Positions 1 to 6,954 of a stretch of DNA of 16,900 bases are shown here, piece after piece. The notes under the pieces were generated by a model. That model saw only the letters and a program-made list of their open reading frames with translations. It was not told where the DNA came from and ran no database searches. Numbering within the stretch: the stretch's first letter is position 1; each line of letters starts with the position of its first letter. Source of the stretch: Nitrosopumilales archaeon CG_4_9_14_0_2_um_filter_34_16. GTDB taxonomy: Archaea; Thermoproteota; Nitrososphaeria; Nitrososphaerales; Nitrosopumilaceae. The position numbers and the translations under genes were made by a program. The DNA lies in assembly GCA_002788515.1 (NCBI GenBank), contig PFRJ01000107.1, forward strand, positions 1-16,900, written 5' to 3'.

Positions 1-129
1 GGTTCCATCGATGATGCCTCTTTTGTTCAAGGAATTCAATTCTTGATCAAAGAAGGAATTATGAAAGTTTCACAATCTTCTTCAAGTTCAAGCTCGAAAG
101 GTTCCGAACCTGATGCATGGTATAATTAA
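1..129 (+). CDS. C-terminal end of an extracellular repeat protein (partial)
   Basis: The frame is open from the first base to a TAA at 127-129 and gives 42 residues, so the gene begins before the window. The segment DDASFVQGIQFLIKEGIMKV (about residues 4-23) matches the second half of a short repeat common in secreted Nitrososphaerota proteins, where a W-rich NAxWW part is followed by (D)xxFxxGIxxLIxxGI. This family assignment is from memory of the motif. After the repeat comes a run of seven serines, a lysine, and a short acidic tail ending in DAWYN. No membrane anchor is visible in this piece. The function cannot be told from the tail; proteins carrying this repeat are usually surface or secreted proteins. 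Confidence 0.7.
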   Translation, partial: GSIDDASFVQGIQFLIKEGIMKVSQSSSSSSSKGSEPDAWYN

Positions 130-189
130 TAATATAATTTTCATGTTCTACATTCAAATTATTGTCATTTGACATCCATTTGAAGAAGA

Positions 190-549
190 ATGATAGGTCT
201 TTTCAAACATCCAAAACGACGTCTTAAAAAATTAATAAAAGACGGAGAATACGGTGAGGCCGTAGCATTTGGAAAGAGTATAGAATCTGAATACTCTGAC
301 GATTCTGATTTTATGTTTATCATGGGAAGTATTTTCTTTATTGTTGATGATGCACAAAAAGCATTGCCTTATTTTGAAAAAGCGTTTCAATTAAACAATA
401 ATGATGTTGAAACTTTGACTCTGAAAACTAATATTCATTTGGTTTTACAACAAAAAGACAAAGCAATTGATTGTTGCAGACGTATAGTTACACTTCAACC
501 AAAAAACTCTGAAGCTCAAAAACTACTTGAAGAATTAGAAAATACCTAA
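190..549 (+). CDS. Small TPR-repeat protein
   Basis: This 119-residue protein contains two tetratricopeptide-like helical hairpins. Residues about 40-70 (DSDFMFIMGSIFF, then AQKALPYFEKAFQLN) and about 74-104 (ETLTLKTNIHLV, then KAIDCCRRIVTLQP) show the TPR spacing of small residues and the final P before the next helix. The N-terminus (IGLFKHPKRRLKKLIKDGEY) is strongly basic and may form a further helix. There is no signal peptide or membrane segment, so it is probably a cytoplasmic scaffold for protein-protein contact. The partner is unknown. The ATG follows a purine-rich GAAGAAGA stretch, and an AT-rich TATA-like run lies at 129-141. The gene ends 13 bases from a convergent gene, so the two share a termination region. 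Confidence 0.75.
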   Translation: MIGLFKHPKRRLKKLIKDGEYGEAVAFGKSIESEYSDDSDFMFIMGSIFFIVDDAQKALPYFEKAFQLNNNDVETLTLKTNIHLVLQQKDKAIDCCRRIVTLQPKNSEAQKLLEELENT

Positions 550-562
550 CTTGTAGAATCCA

Positions 563-1072
563 TCATGTCTTTTTCATCTGATATGCATTTTCCATTAACC
601 AATCACAAAACACTGTCACTTTTTCATCAAATTCTGTCCAAATGTGAACTGAATGTGGTAAAATATCTATTTTCCAATTATCTGTAAATACCCTTACTCC
701 TTCTTTGTTTTCGTACATGTATGCGTCCTCTGTTTTGACATCTCCTAAAATTTCCAATGCTTTTTGTTTGATTATTTCCCTATCAATTGGAAATCTTTTC
801 CTGTCATAATCTATGATCAAACTCAAGTCTCTTTTACCATACATGTCAAATTCTTCAATTCTGCCTTCTTTTGGAAAATTCACAATCAGTTTAACATTGT
901 ATTTTTTTCCAACTTCTTTTCCAATTTCTACAATTCTGGCATACCCAATTCCAGGACTTTTCTTTAAAAGAAATCGTATCTGTGCCAAATCTTTTTTCAA
1001 TTGAATCTGAAGATCATTGATCAATTCTGAAAATATCATGTATGATCTTTGAGAAATTCCTATTATAACCAT
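563..1072 (-). CDS. Conserved hypothetical protein
   Basis: I do not recognise this 169-residue protein. It has no signal peptide or membrane segment and is lysine-rich, so it is probably cytoplasmic. A helical N-terminal part (about 12-60) is followed by alternating strands such as VKLIVNFP, LSLIIDYD and WKIDILPHSVHIWTEF, which suggests a small alpha/beta domain. Tryptophans cluster in the last third. ATG at 1072 is taken as the start; an in-frame ATG eleven codons later (MIFSELIND) is a credible alternative because the first eleven residues look less conserved in character. It is transcribed divergently from the gene at 1121, with only 48 bases between them, and convergently with the TPR gene. 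Confidence 0.65.
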   Translation of the reverse strand: MVIIGISQRSYMIFSELINDLQIQLKKDLAQIRFLLKKSPGIGYARIVEIGKEVGKKYNVKLIVNFPKEGRIEEFDMYGKRDLSLIIDYDRKRFPIDREIIKQKALEILGDVKTEDAYMYENKEGVRVFTDNWKIDILPHSVHIWTEFDEKVTVFCDWLMENAYQMKKT

Positions 1073-1120
1073 TAATTTCTCTCAAGATTAGTTTTTTTAG
1101 AACTTTGATTTGTTCAGAGT

Positions 1121-1765
1121 ATGGCAATGCCTATGGATTATGATGGGATGAGAGCAGATGATGCTTCACTTCGAACGGATAATGTGGATGATTACAAACG
1201 AACATGTATTGAGTTTATTGAAGATATTTCTCATGATTACGAAGCATGGGTTGATTACTACAAACTGCCTGAAGATGAAGATAAACGAAGGCGTGCAGGT
1301 ATTCGTGCTACCATTACACGAACAAATGAATGGATAGCAAAAGTTGCACAATCTATCAAAGCAATTGATGTCGTTATGAATGATGGAATCCAAAAAATGG
1401 CAGAGGCTACTGCAGGAAAACCCCTTGAAATTGGTGTGTTTGTAAATCACAAATCTGGTTACACTGAAGCAAGTTCTGGAATTATTGATGTAAATGTAAA
1501 GGGTAATGGAAGGGAAGGACGAAAAATGAAGCTGGGATTTCATTTTAAGGATGACAGATTTCGAGTTGAATCTACATGTGATGCATATTTAGCTCAGAAT
1601 GATTTACCAACACAAGAATTTGACCTGATGGACATCCATCTAAAACTTCATGCCGAAAATGCTAAACCCCGTGATGTTGTGTCTTTCACTGTAACAATTA
1701 GTGAAATTGAAAATGGTGTTGAGTATGACAGACGAGGAGTTTCAACCATTGTCCATTTAGTGTGA
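1121..1765 (+). CDS. Conserved hypothetical cytoplasmic protein
   Basis: This 214-residue protein is not one I can assign to a function. The N-terminal half (about 25-105) is helical and charged (DYKRTCIEFIEDISHDYEAW, then RTNEWIAKVAQSIKAIDVVM). The C-terminal half (about 110-214) is strand-rich and contains MKLGFHFKDDRFRVEST and DVVSFTVTISEIENG. There is no signal peptide or transmembrane segment. ATG at 1121 is used; two further Met codons follow at once (MAMPMDYDGM), so the start could be a few codons later. A T-rich TATA-like element (about 1091-1100) sits some 25 bases before the ATG, which fits a leaderless archaeal transcript. Its stop lies 11 bases before the end of the convergent beta-propeller gene. 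Confidence 0.7.
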   Translation: MAMPMDYDGMRADDASLRTDNVDDYKRTCIEFIEDISHDYEAWVDYYKLPEDEDKRRRAGIRATITRTNEWIAKVAQSIKAIDVVMNDGIQKMAEATAGKPLEIGVFVNHKSGYTEASSGIIDVNVKGNGREGRKMKLGFHFKDDRFRVESTCDAYLAQNDLPTQEFDLMDIHLKLHAENAKPRDVVSFTVTISEIENGVEYDRRGVSTIVHLV

Positions 1766-1776
1766 TTTGCTGTTTT

Positions 1777-3978
1777 TTATTTCATATATTCAATAAACTT
1801 GCCAGTGTTTTCCAGTTTTATTGAGTTAACTTCTTCTAAACTGTTAAGGGAATTCATTTTAAGATAATCTTCTGATGCTGTATACAAAACATCATCTATG
1901 TAGAACGTTCTTGCATTTGACATTCCATAATAACGTGAGTCTTCGCCTGAATGAGTGATTGTCCCTTTGAGATTGACTCCATTTGTCTTATCTAACCCAA
2001 ATACATAGAACCCACTCCAGCGATTATAATCTGGTGCAATTTTTTTGGCACTTGTGATTTCCTCTAGTTCTTGGGAATCTCCATTGATTGGAATTGACAA
2101 AATTCCCTTTGTTTTATCAAAAAAGAATGCTTTGTGATCGTATAGTGCCTCTGACTGTGTTGAACTGTTTCCAATTACTATGTCGTCGGTTACTTTTGGA
2201 TTGTTTACATCTGCCACATTGAATAGAGCAATTTTGATTCCTAATTGCTGAACCCTGCCTTCTCCTATCTCTTTTGTATCTCTGCCTATTCCAATGACAT
2301 GTTCTTCATCATATGGGTGCAAATAGTTTGAAAACCCTGGAATCTTTAACTCTCCTAGAATTTTTGGAGTATCTGTAGATAAGTCAATCACAAAGAATGG
2401 ATCAACTTGTTGGAATGTCACCAAGTATAGTCTGTCACCCATGAATCTTGCTGAAAAAATACTCTCATCTGGTGCGATTTTGTCCAGACCTCCAACTATG
2501 TTTAGTTGTTCATCCAAGATGTAGATTGAATTTGTACGTATCGTTCCTTGATACTGTGTATAGTATTCAGTTGTTGTTGCAACTCTGAATCTGTCTTCAC
2601 TTTCGTCCATGGAGAACTGATTTAGTAGTCTCCCTGGAACGGAACCTTTTGCAACGTATTCTATTTTATCATTGTCAATTGAAATTTTGTGAATTATCGT
2701 CTTTGCAGACTCTTCTTGTACTTTTACATCGTATTCGTTTAATGCTTCTTTGATTTTTTCAAATAGTTTCTCTTTATCTTTTTTGTCCATTTCATTGTAT
2801 GATTTTTGCATCAATTCTGAAATTTTCATCCATTGAGTTGATGAATTAATAGACGAATCTTCTTGGATTGCTTTGATTTGTTCTTGAATATGATCTGGTA
2901 ATAGTGGAACTATGACGTCAAAAAATCTATCTCGTGAGGAATTTTCATAAAACCCAAATGGCATGCTTTGTTGGTATGTCAAGTAAAAATTATCTTCAGA
3001 TACATAGATTGCTCCAGAATAGCCCATCAAAAACGTCTCAGAATTTATTTTATCGCCAAAAATGTCAATTGCAGTTAATGTATTGAAATTTGAAAATTGT
3101 TCTACATTATCAAAGTAAAATGCATCAGGTGTCATAATTCTAACCGAGTCTTCCATGATTATTGGCAGTCTGGGATATTGATAGTCCACGTTACTATTTG
3201 TAACAAAATACACATAATCTTCAATCATTCGTGCATCTGTAAAGTGCCCATCAATGGAATAATCTTTGAGTATCTTTGGGTTTTCTTTATCTGACACGTC
3301 TACAATCAATGCGTGAGTTACTGATTCGTATGATCGTATTGGGACAAAATCGTACTGTGGGATGATTTCATCATTACTTTGTCCATTGTAAAAAATTACT
3401 AATCTGTCTTCATTTAAGAACATATTCTCAATGTACTGTGATTCTACATCTAGTGCAATTTTTAAAATTATTTTTGCAGATTCTGCTGGATATGCATCAA
3501 TTATTGAAAGTGTGTTATGTGATACAATGTATACATATTTTGAATCGTTTTTGAGATAATCTGGTTCGTCTACGTTTTCAACTTGAACATTTGTTGTGGA
3601 GTAGTCTGAACCTCCAGATTGTGCTTTTGACACTGTGGCAGATTCTTGAACTACTGCACTATCATCCATTGCCATTGGTGGAGGTGCTGCCATAAATCCT
3701 TCATCTGCTATACTTCGTATCAGTCTGTTATCGTAGAAATTTCCACTAAACATTGATGACGTCTCAAGGATGCTTTTTAGCTCTTCTTGTGATGAAATTT
3801 TTTTAATATTGTTGGTTCCTTCAAAATACTTTGATGTTGATTTGTCTATGTAGATTGTTTCAGGTGGGATAACCTGTGTTGTCAGTGGTTGCTGTCCAAA
3901 ATCTAATGTAACCATTATTCCAGCTGTAACTATTACAGAAACGATGATTGCTATTGGGATTGTTACTTTTGAATTCAT
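1777..3978 (-). CDS. Membrane-anchored extracellular beta-propeller protein (PF09826-like)
   Basis: This 733-residue protein starts with one hydrophobic segment (about 5-25, VTIPIAIIVSVIVTAGIMV) that is a signal anchor or uncleaved signal peptide, so the rest lies outside the cell. A Pro/Ala/Ser-rich linker (about 95-127) precedes the sequence TTNVQVENVDEPD at 128-140, a hallmark of the 'secreted beta-propeller' family (PF09826), where the usual form is TNVQVxGVDExD. The remainder has repeating strands with Y/V-x-V and DVSD/DLSTD turns, as expected for propeller blades. A charged helical insertion (about 365-425) interrupts the blades. The biochemical role of this family is not established. 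It diverges from a membrane-bound winged-helix regulator, with a palindrome between the two genes, suggesting a regulator-target or regulator-sensor pair. Confidence 0.85.
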   Translation of the reverse strand: MNSKVTIPIAIIVSVIVTAGIMVTLDFGQQPLTTQVIPPETIYIDKSTSKYFEGTNNIKKISSQEELKSILETSSMFSGNFYDNRLIRSIADEGFMAAPPPMAMDDSAVVQESATVSKAQSGGSDYSTTNVQVENVDEPDYLKNDSKYVYIVSHNTLSIIDAYPAESAKIILKIALDVESQYIENMFLNEDRLVIFYNGQSNDEIIPQYDFVPIRSYESVTHALIVDVSDKENPKILKDYSIDGHFTDARMIEDYVYFVTNSNVDYQYPRLPIIMEDSVRIMTPDAFYFDNVEQFSNFNTLTAIDIFGDKINSETFLMGYSGAIYVSEDNFYLTYQQSMPFGFYENSSRDRFFDVIVPLLPDHIQEQIKAIQEDSSINSSTQWMKISELMQKSYNEMDKKDKEKLFEKIKEALNEYDVKVQEESAKTIIHKISIDNDKIEYVAKGSVPGRLLNQFSMDESEDRFRVATTTEYYTQYQGTIRTNSIYILDEQLNIVGGLDKIAPDESIFSARFMGDRLYLVTFQQVDPFFVIDLSTDTPKILGELKIPGFSNYLHPYDEEHVIGIGRDTKEIGEGRVQQLGIKIALFNVADVNNPKVTDDIVIGNSSTQSEALYDHKAFFFDKTKGILSIPINGDSQELEEITSAKKIAPDYNRWSGFYVFGLDKTNGVNLKGTITHSGEDSRYYGMSNARTFYIDDVLYTASEDYLKMNSLNSLEEVNSIKLENTGKFIEYMK

Positions 3979-4116
3979 TTTTTCTCTTTATTTTTAGATA
4001 TTCCTGAAACATCCATTTAGTGATTGCTATTGTTTTGTAGTTTGAGATAAAAGGTTTAGTGAAATTCAAATTTCACCAAATAATTTACATATGTTGCATC
4101 TATACTACCAATTCTA
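3979..4116. promoter_or_regulatory. Divergent promoter region with candidate operator palindrome
   Basis: These 138 bases separate the beta-propeller gene (minus) and the winged-helix gene (plus). At 4059-4076 there is a perfect inverted repeat, GTGAAATT-ca-AATTTCAC. After one mismatch, three further pairing bases on each side extend it to 4055-4080. A TATA-like stretch (about 4082-4093) lies directly downstream, about 29 bases before the ATG at 4117, so a protein on the palindrome would sit next to the plus-strand core promoter. I could not place a convincing TATA box for the minus gene. That a winged-helix protein binds here is inference from position and symmetry. Confidence 0.5.
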
Positions 4117-4890
4117 ATGTCTTTTGATGATGGTGATTTGACTGAAAATTTTAAAATTCTTGCTACTGATGATGAAAAAATAAAGTCATTTGGTGAGATA
4201 TTGACTAATGATTCTAGCCGTGAAATCCTTCAATTACTTTTCAATGAAGAACTTACTGCAACGCAGATTGCTCAAAAAACCCATGTTTCTTTGCAACTTG
4301 TAAAATACCATCTAAACAAATTACAGGATCTCGGTATTGTCAAAATCACAAAAATTGAGAAAAATTCGAAATCTCAAGACATGAAACTTTACACCGCTAC
4401 AAAATTTAGTATAGTAATAGTTCCTCCAACATTATCCGAAAAAACTAAAGAAAGCAAGATGCTTGTTCGATCATTCAGACACATTTACAAAATTATGGGG
4501 CTGGGAATTGCATCTGGAGTTTCTGGATTGTTTTCATTATTGCAAATAAACCAAGATCAACATATTCCTACAAATGATATGCCTCTTAGAGAGTTTTCAC
4601 CATTAGAAAAATCTGACACTGTTTCTGATTCATCGCAGTATTTTGCTGGCGATGAATCTGCAAGTTCAGTTTCTCCTCCTCTAGCTAAATCTGCCCCTCA
4701 AGTAATTTTTGATGATCCTGATCTTCCTCTTGATTTAACACAAGAATCTATAGATTCAAGTAATGTAATTCTGTCTAATGATATTGTCAATTCATCATCT
4801 GAATTGTTTTTTCCTCTTGTAATTGTTACTATTGTTCTCAGTGGATTAACTTTTTACTATCTGTACAAATATTTTAAAAAATCATCATGA
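4117..4890 (+). CDS. Membrane-tethered winged-helix transcriptional regulator
   Basis: This 257-residue protein has an N-terminal winged-helix DNA-binding domain (about 30-83, with TATQIAQKTHVSLQLVKYHL as helix-turn-helix and LGIVKITKI leading into the wing), similar to ArsR/MarR-type archaeal regulators. A hydrophobic segment follows at about 124-143. Next is a Ser/Pro/Asp-rich stretch of about 85 residues, then a second strong membrane helix at about 230-250 and a basic tail KYFKKSS. The simplest topology puts the DNA-binding domain and the basic tail in the cytoplasm and the low-complexity segment outside. No ligand-binding domain is visible. It is divergent from the surface beta-propeller gene and convergent with the next gene, whose end is one base away. 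The model of a one-component transmembrane regulator is inference. Confidence 0.8.
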   Translation: MSFDDGDLTENFKILATDDEKIKSFGEILTNDSSREILQLLFNEELTATQIAQKTHVSLQLVKYHLNKLQDLGIVKITKIEKNSKSQDMKLYTATKFSIVIVPPTLSEKTKESKMLVRSFRHIYKIMGLGIASGVSGLFSLLQINQDQHIPTNDMPLREFSPLEKSDTVSDSSQYFAGDESASSVSPPLAKSAPQVIFDDPDLPLDLTQESIDSSNVILSNDIVNSSSELFFPLVIVTIVLSGLTFYYLYKYFKKSS

Positions 4891-4891
4891 C

Positions 4892-5209
4892 TTAATCTAA
4901 AGTAATTTGTATGGTGACTCTTTTTTCATTTGCTCTTTCCTCACCTGGATATTTCAACATTGAAATTTTTTTACCCAATTCTTCATCTTTGACTAATTCG
5001 GCAATTCCTGTCAATGTCTCATTATTGTATTCTATTTTCACTCTTGCATTTACTAATGCATTTTTGAACCAATCTCCATCTGGTCGGTGTCTTGAAAAAT
5101 AGATTTTTTCATTATAGTTTACTGCTCTGAGCATAACTGAGTGTTCTTTGCCTGTCTTTCTACCTACTGTGATTAGCATTGGCCTGAATAATTCTTCCTT
5201 TATCTTCAT
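4892..5209 (-). CDS. Short deazaflavin (F420)-dependent nitroreductase-family protein
   Basis: This 105-residue protein resembles the DUF385/deazaflavin-dependent nitroreductase family (PF04075), a split-barrel fold that binds F420 and reduces quinones or other electrophiles. The signs are LITVGRKTGKEHSVMLRAV (about 12-30; family pattern LxTxGRKSGxxRxxPL), DGDWFKNALVNARVKIEY (about 44-61; family pattern DWxxNLxANPxVxV), and a final strand RVTIQITLD. The protein is shorter than usual for the family (roughly 130-150 residues): the N-terminal helix is almost absent, and no other Met start extends it plausibly. The substrate is unknown. F420 is made by these archaea, which is compatible. It is convergent with the winged-helix gene and divergent from the PRC-barrel gene. 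Confidence 0.7.
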   Translation of the reverse strand: MKIKEELFRPMLITVGRKTGKEHSVMLRAVNYNEKIYFSRHRPDGDWFKNALVNARVKIEYNNETLTGIAELVKDEELGKKISMLKYPGEERANEKRVTIQITLD

Positions 5210-5297
5210 GCAGAGTTTTTTCCTGTCAAGTAATTTAACCTCATTGATAGAATTTTCTGATATTTGGTATGATAAGCAAATCTGTCAATCTGATAAC

Positions 5298-5750
5298 ATG
5301 TCCGTAAAACTTGAAGGAATGCCTACTAACATGGCTACTGCAGATACATTCGTTGGAAAAAAAGTCATAGATAGAGAAGGAATTGAGTATGGAAAAGTCA
5401 AGCACATTCACATTAATCAAGACACCCTAACCGTGAGCGGTGTAACAATCCATCAGGGATTTCGTAGAGACTATTTCTTGGCTGAAGACTATATTGACAA
5501 ATTTTCTGAAGAAACATTACTTCTAAGTAGACCTCCTGTAAGAATTGGAATTCCGGTCACTGATATTGATCGTCATAAAATAGGTAAGGTAAAACGATTA
5601 CACAAAAACCCAGATACTAATGAACTGGAATCCATAGAAATCAGTGATAGTTTAGTACATTCTAAGATCCTCTCTAAATCTGAAATTTGGGGAATAGGTG
5701 AAAAAATCATTCTAAGAATGACTAAAGAAGAATTCAAGAAACTTGAATAA
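5298..5750 (+). CDS. PRC-barrel domain protein
   Basis: The protein is 150 residues with two PRC-barrel-like halves. The first, about 17-77, contains FVGKKVIDREGIEYGKVKHI. The second, about 83-145, contains IGIPVTDIDRHKIGKVKRL. Each shows the pattern of a turn with D-x-x-G-x-x-x-G-K-V that is typical of PRC barrels, small beta domains used in RNA processing (RimM), photosynthetic reaction centres and many archaeal proteins of unknown role. No signal peptide or membrane helix is present. The frame is open upstream to 5148, but that part overlaps the divergent F420-type gene and reads as non-coding, so ATG at 5298 is chosen. Internal Met codons at residues 8 and 12 are alternatives. A T-rich stretch after the stop probably ends the transcript. 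Confidence 0.75.
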   Translation: MSVKLEGMPTNMATADTFVGKKVIDREGIEYGKVKHIHINQDTLTVSGVTIHQGFRRDYFLAEDYIDKFSEETLLLSRPPVRIGIPVTDIDRHKIGKVKRLHKNPDTNELESIEISDSLVHSKILSKSEIWGIGEKIILRMTKEEFKKLE

Positions 5751-5790
5751 TTTCTTTTTCCAATATGTTTTTTAATTAATCTGTTTTTTT
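5751..5790. terminator. T/A-rich convergent termination region
   Basis: Between the PRC-barrel stop and the end of the minus-strand zinc-ribbon gene there are runs TTTCTTTTT (about 5753-5761) and TGTTTTTTAATTAA (about 5766-5779). Archaeal RNA polymerase terminates at T-rich tracts on the coding strand. No stem-loop is evident. The plus-strand tracts would serve the PRC-barrel gene. The assignment rests on base composition only. Confidence 0.35.
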
Positions 5791-5874
5791 AGAACAAATA
5801 TCGCACACTGGGATTCCGTTTTTGACAGTAATCTCTACATTTGATGAGTGGCATTTTTGACATAATCCTTTCAT
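5776..5874 (-). CDS. Small zinc-ribbon protein (32 residues)
   Basis: On the minus strand an ATG at 5874-5872 opens a frame of 32 residues ending in TAA at 5778-5776. The protein begins MKGLCQKCHSSNVEI and contains two CxxC knuckles, CQKC (5-8) and CDIC (24-27), separated by 15 residues with VEITVKNGIPVC between. That is the layout of a minimal zinc ribbon, so one Zn ion bound by four cysteines is expected. A self-complementary TTTAAA at 5897-5902 lies about 26 bases before the ATG, consistent with a leaderless transcript. Such mini zinc ribbons are frequent in these archaea, and their partners are unknown. It is too short for most gene finders. The paired knuckles in an otherwise AT-rich gap argue that it is real. 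Confidence 0.65.
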   Translation of the reverse strand: MKGLCQKCHSSNVEITVKNGIPVCDICSKKTD

Positions 5875-5925
5875 ACTATCTTTGTTTTTCTTATGCTTTA
5901 AATTTTTTATGAGACTTGACTAAGC

Positions 5926-5935
5926 AATTTATAAT
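5926..5935 (+). promoter_or_regulatory. TATA box of the ABC exporter operon
   Basis: AATTTATAAT lies about 25 bases before the TTG at 5956, the usual spacing of an archaeal TATA box to a leaderless start. It abuts the other possible start (TTG at 5935), which therefore could not be part of a transcript from this box. The match is by eye. Confidence 0.5.
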
Positions 5936-5955
5936 TGACCTCTGCGATCAATGTA

Positions 5956-6954
5956 TTGTATTCTATAGAAACAAGATCTCTTACCAAATCGTTTGGAGAT
6001 GTACTTGCTGTAAATGACATTTCATTTTCTGTTAAACAAGGTGAAATATTTGGATTCTTAGGACCAAACGGTGCTGGAAAAAGCACCACTATGATGATTC
6101 TGACTAGTTTACTCAAACCAACCTCTGGACATGCTTTGATTTCAGGATTTGATGTTACTTCAAATCCTAAACAAGTCCGAGAAAATATCGGTTATGTTCA
6201 ACAAGAATCAACAGTAGATGAGTATCTAACTGGACGAGAGAATCTTTTGTTGCAAGCAAAACTTAATCATATACCAAAAAATGAAATTAACAAAAGAATT
6301 GATGAAGTTTTAGAATTAATTGAACTTGTGGATAAACAAGATCAAGCTGTTGTTACATATTCTGGTGGTATGCGAAAACGATTAGATATCGCTGGTGGTC
6401 TATTACACCATCCAAAAGTGTTGTTTTTGGATGAGCCTACAGTTGGATTGGATATTCAAACTAGAAGAAAAATTTGGGAATATATTAAAAAAATTCACAC
6501 TGAATTTGAAATGACTATTTTTGTCTCTACTCATTACATGGAAGAGGCAGATCAGCTATGTGATAGAGTTGGAATTATTGATAATGGGAAAATCCAGATA
6601 ATTGACTCTCCTGAAAATATGAAAAATGCTATGGGAAATGAAGTTATCTCAATAGTACTTGACAGTGAAAAAAATCATGATTCTTTCGTATCTGAGATTA
6701 AAAAAATTGAATTTGTGAAAAAGATTAATCAAGACGGTTCTAAATTGACACTTTTTGCATCCAATGGGACTGAAGTAATTCCAAAAATATTTCAAATCTC
6801 ATCTGAATTTGGAATCAAAATACAATCAATATCTTTGACACAACCAACACTTGATGATGTTTTCATTTCATACACTGGACATGAAATCCGAGATGATGAT
6901 TCTGGATTTGATAGAAAACGTGAACATGCAAAGATGAAGAGGTTACGTGCATGA
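5956..6954 (+). CDS. ABC transporter ATP-binding protein (DrrA/ABC-2 exporter type)
   Basis: This is the ATPase of an ABC-2 type exporter, about 332 residues from this start. Walker A is GPNGAGKST (36-44), the signature is YSGGMRKR (about 135-142), Walker B is VLFLDEP (155-161), and the switch histidine is in STHYMEEAD (about 191-199). A C-terminal domain of about 110 residues, typical of DrrA-like ATPases (DUF4162 region), ends with LTQPTLDDVFISYTG. There is no in-frame ATG near the start. TTG at 5956 is preferred because of the TATA box 25 bases upstream; TTG at 5935 would add seven residues. The stop overlaps the permease start (ATGA, 6951-6954), so the two are translationally coupled. The exported substrate cannot be told from sequence; lipids, drugs or other hydrophobic compounds are usual in this class. 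Confidence 0.9.
   Translation: MYSIETRSLTKSFGDVLAVNDISFSVKQGEIFGFLGPNGAGKSTTMMILTSLLKPTSGHALISGFDVTSNPKQVRENIGYVQQESTVDEYLTGRENLLLQAKLNHIPKNEINKRIDEVLELIELVDKQDQAVVTYSGGMRKRLDIAGGLLHHPKVLFLDEPTVGLDIQTRRKIWEYIKKIHTEFEMTIFVSTHYMEEADQLCDRVGIIDNGKIQIIDSPENMKNAMGNEVISIVLDSEKNHDSFVSEIKKIEFVKKINQDGSKLTLFASNGTEVIPKIFQISSEFGIKIQSISLTQPTLDDVFISYTGHEIRDDDSGFDRKREHAKMKRLRA

Noticed and set aside
1166..1543. Open frame of 125 codons on the minus strand, rich in Cys, Phe and Ser
   Set aside because: It is antisense to the 214-residue protein at 1121-1765, whose composition looks coding; the Cys/Phe/Ser bias is what the complement of Lys/Glu/Thr codons gives.
3860..4069. Minus-strand frame that could extend the region upstream of the beta-propeller gene
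   Set aside because: It is in another frame from the propeller gene, overlaps its signal anchor and covers the divergent promoter; no family likeness.
5148..5297. Upstream extension of the PRC-barrel frame by 50 codons
   Set aside because: It overlaps the start of the divergent F420-type gene and reads as low-likelihood sequence; ATG at 5298 directly precedes the conserved barrel.
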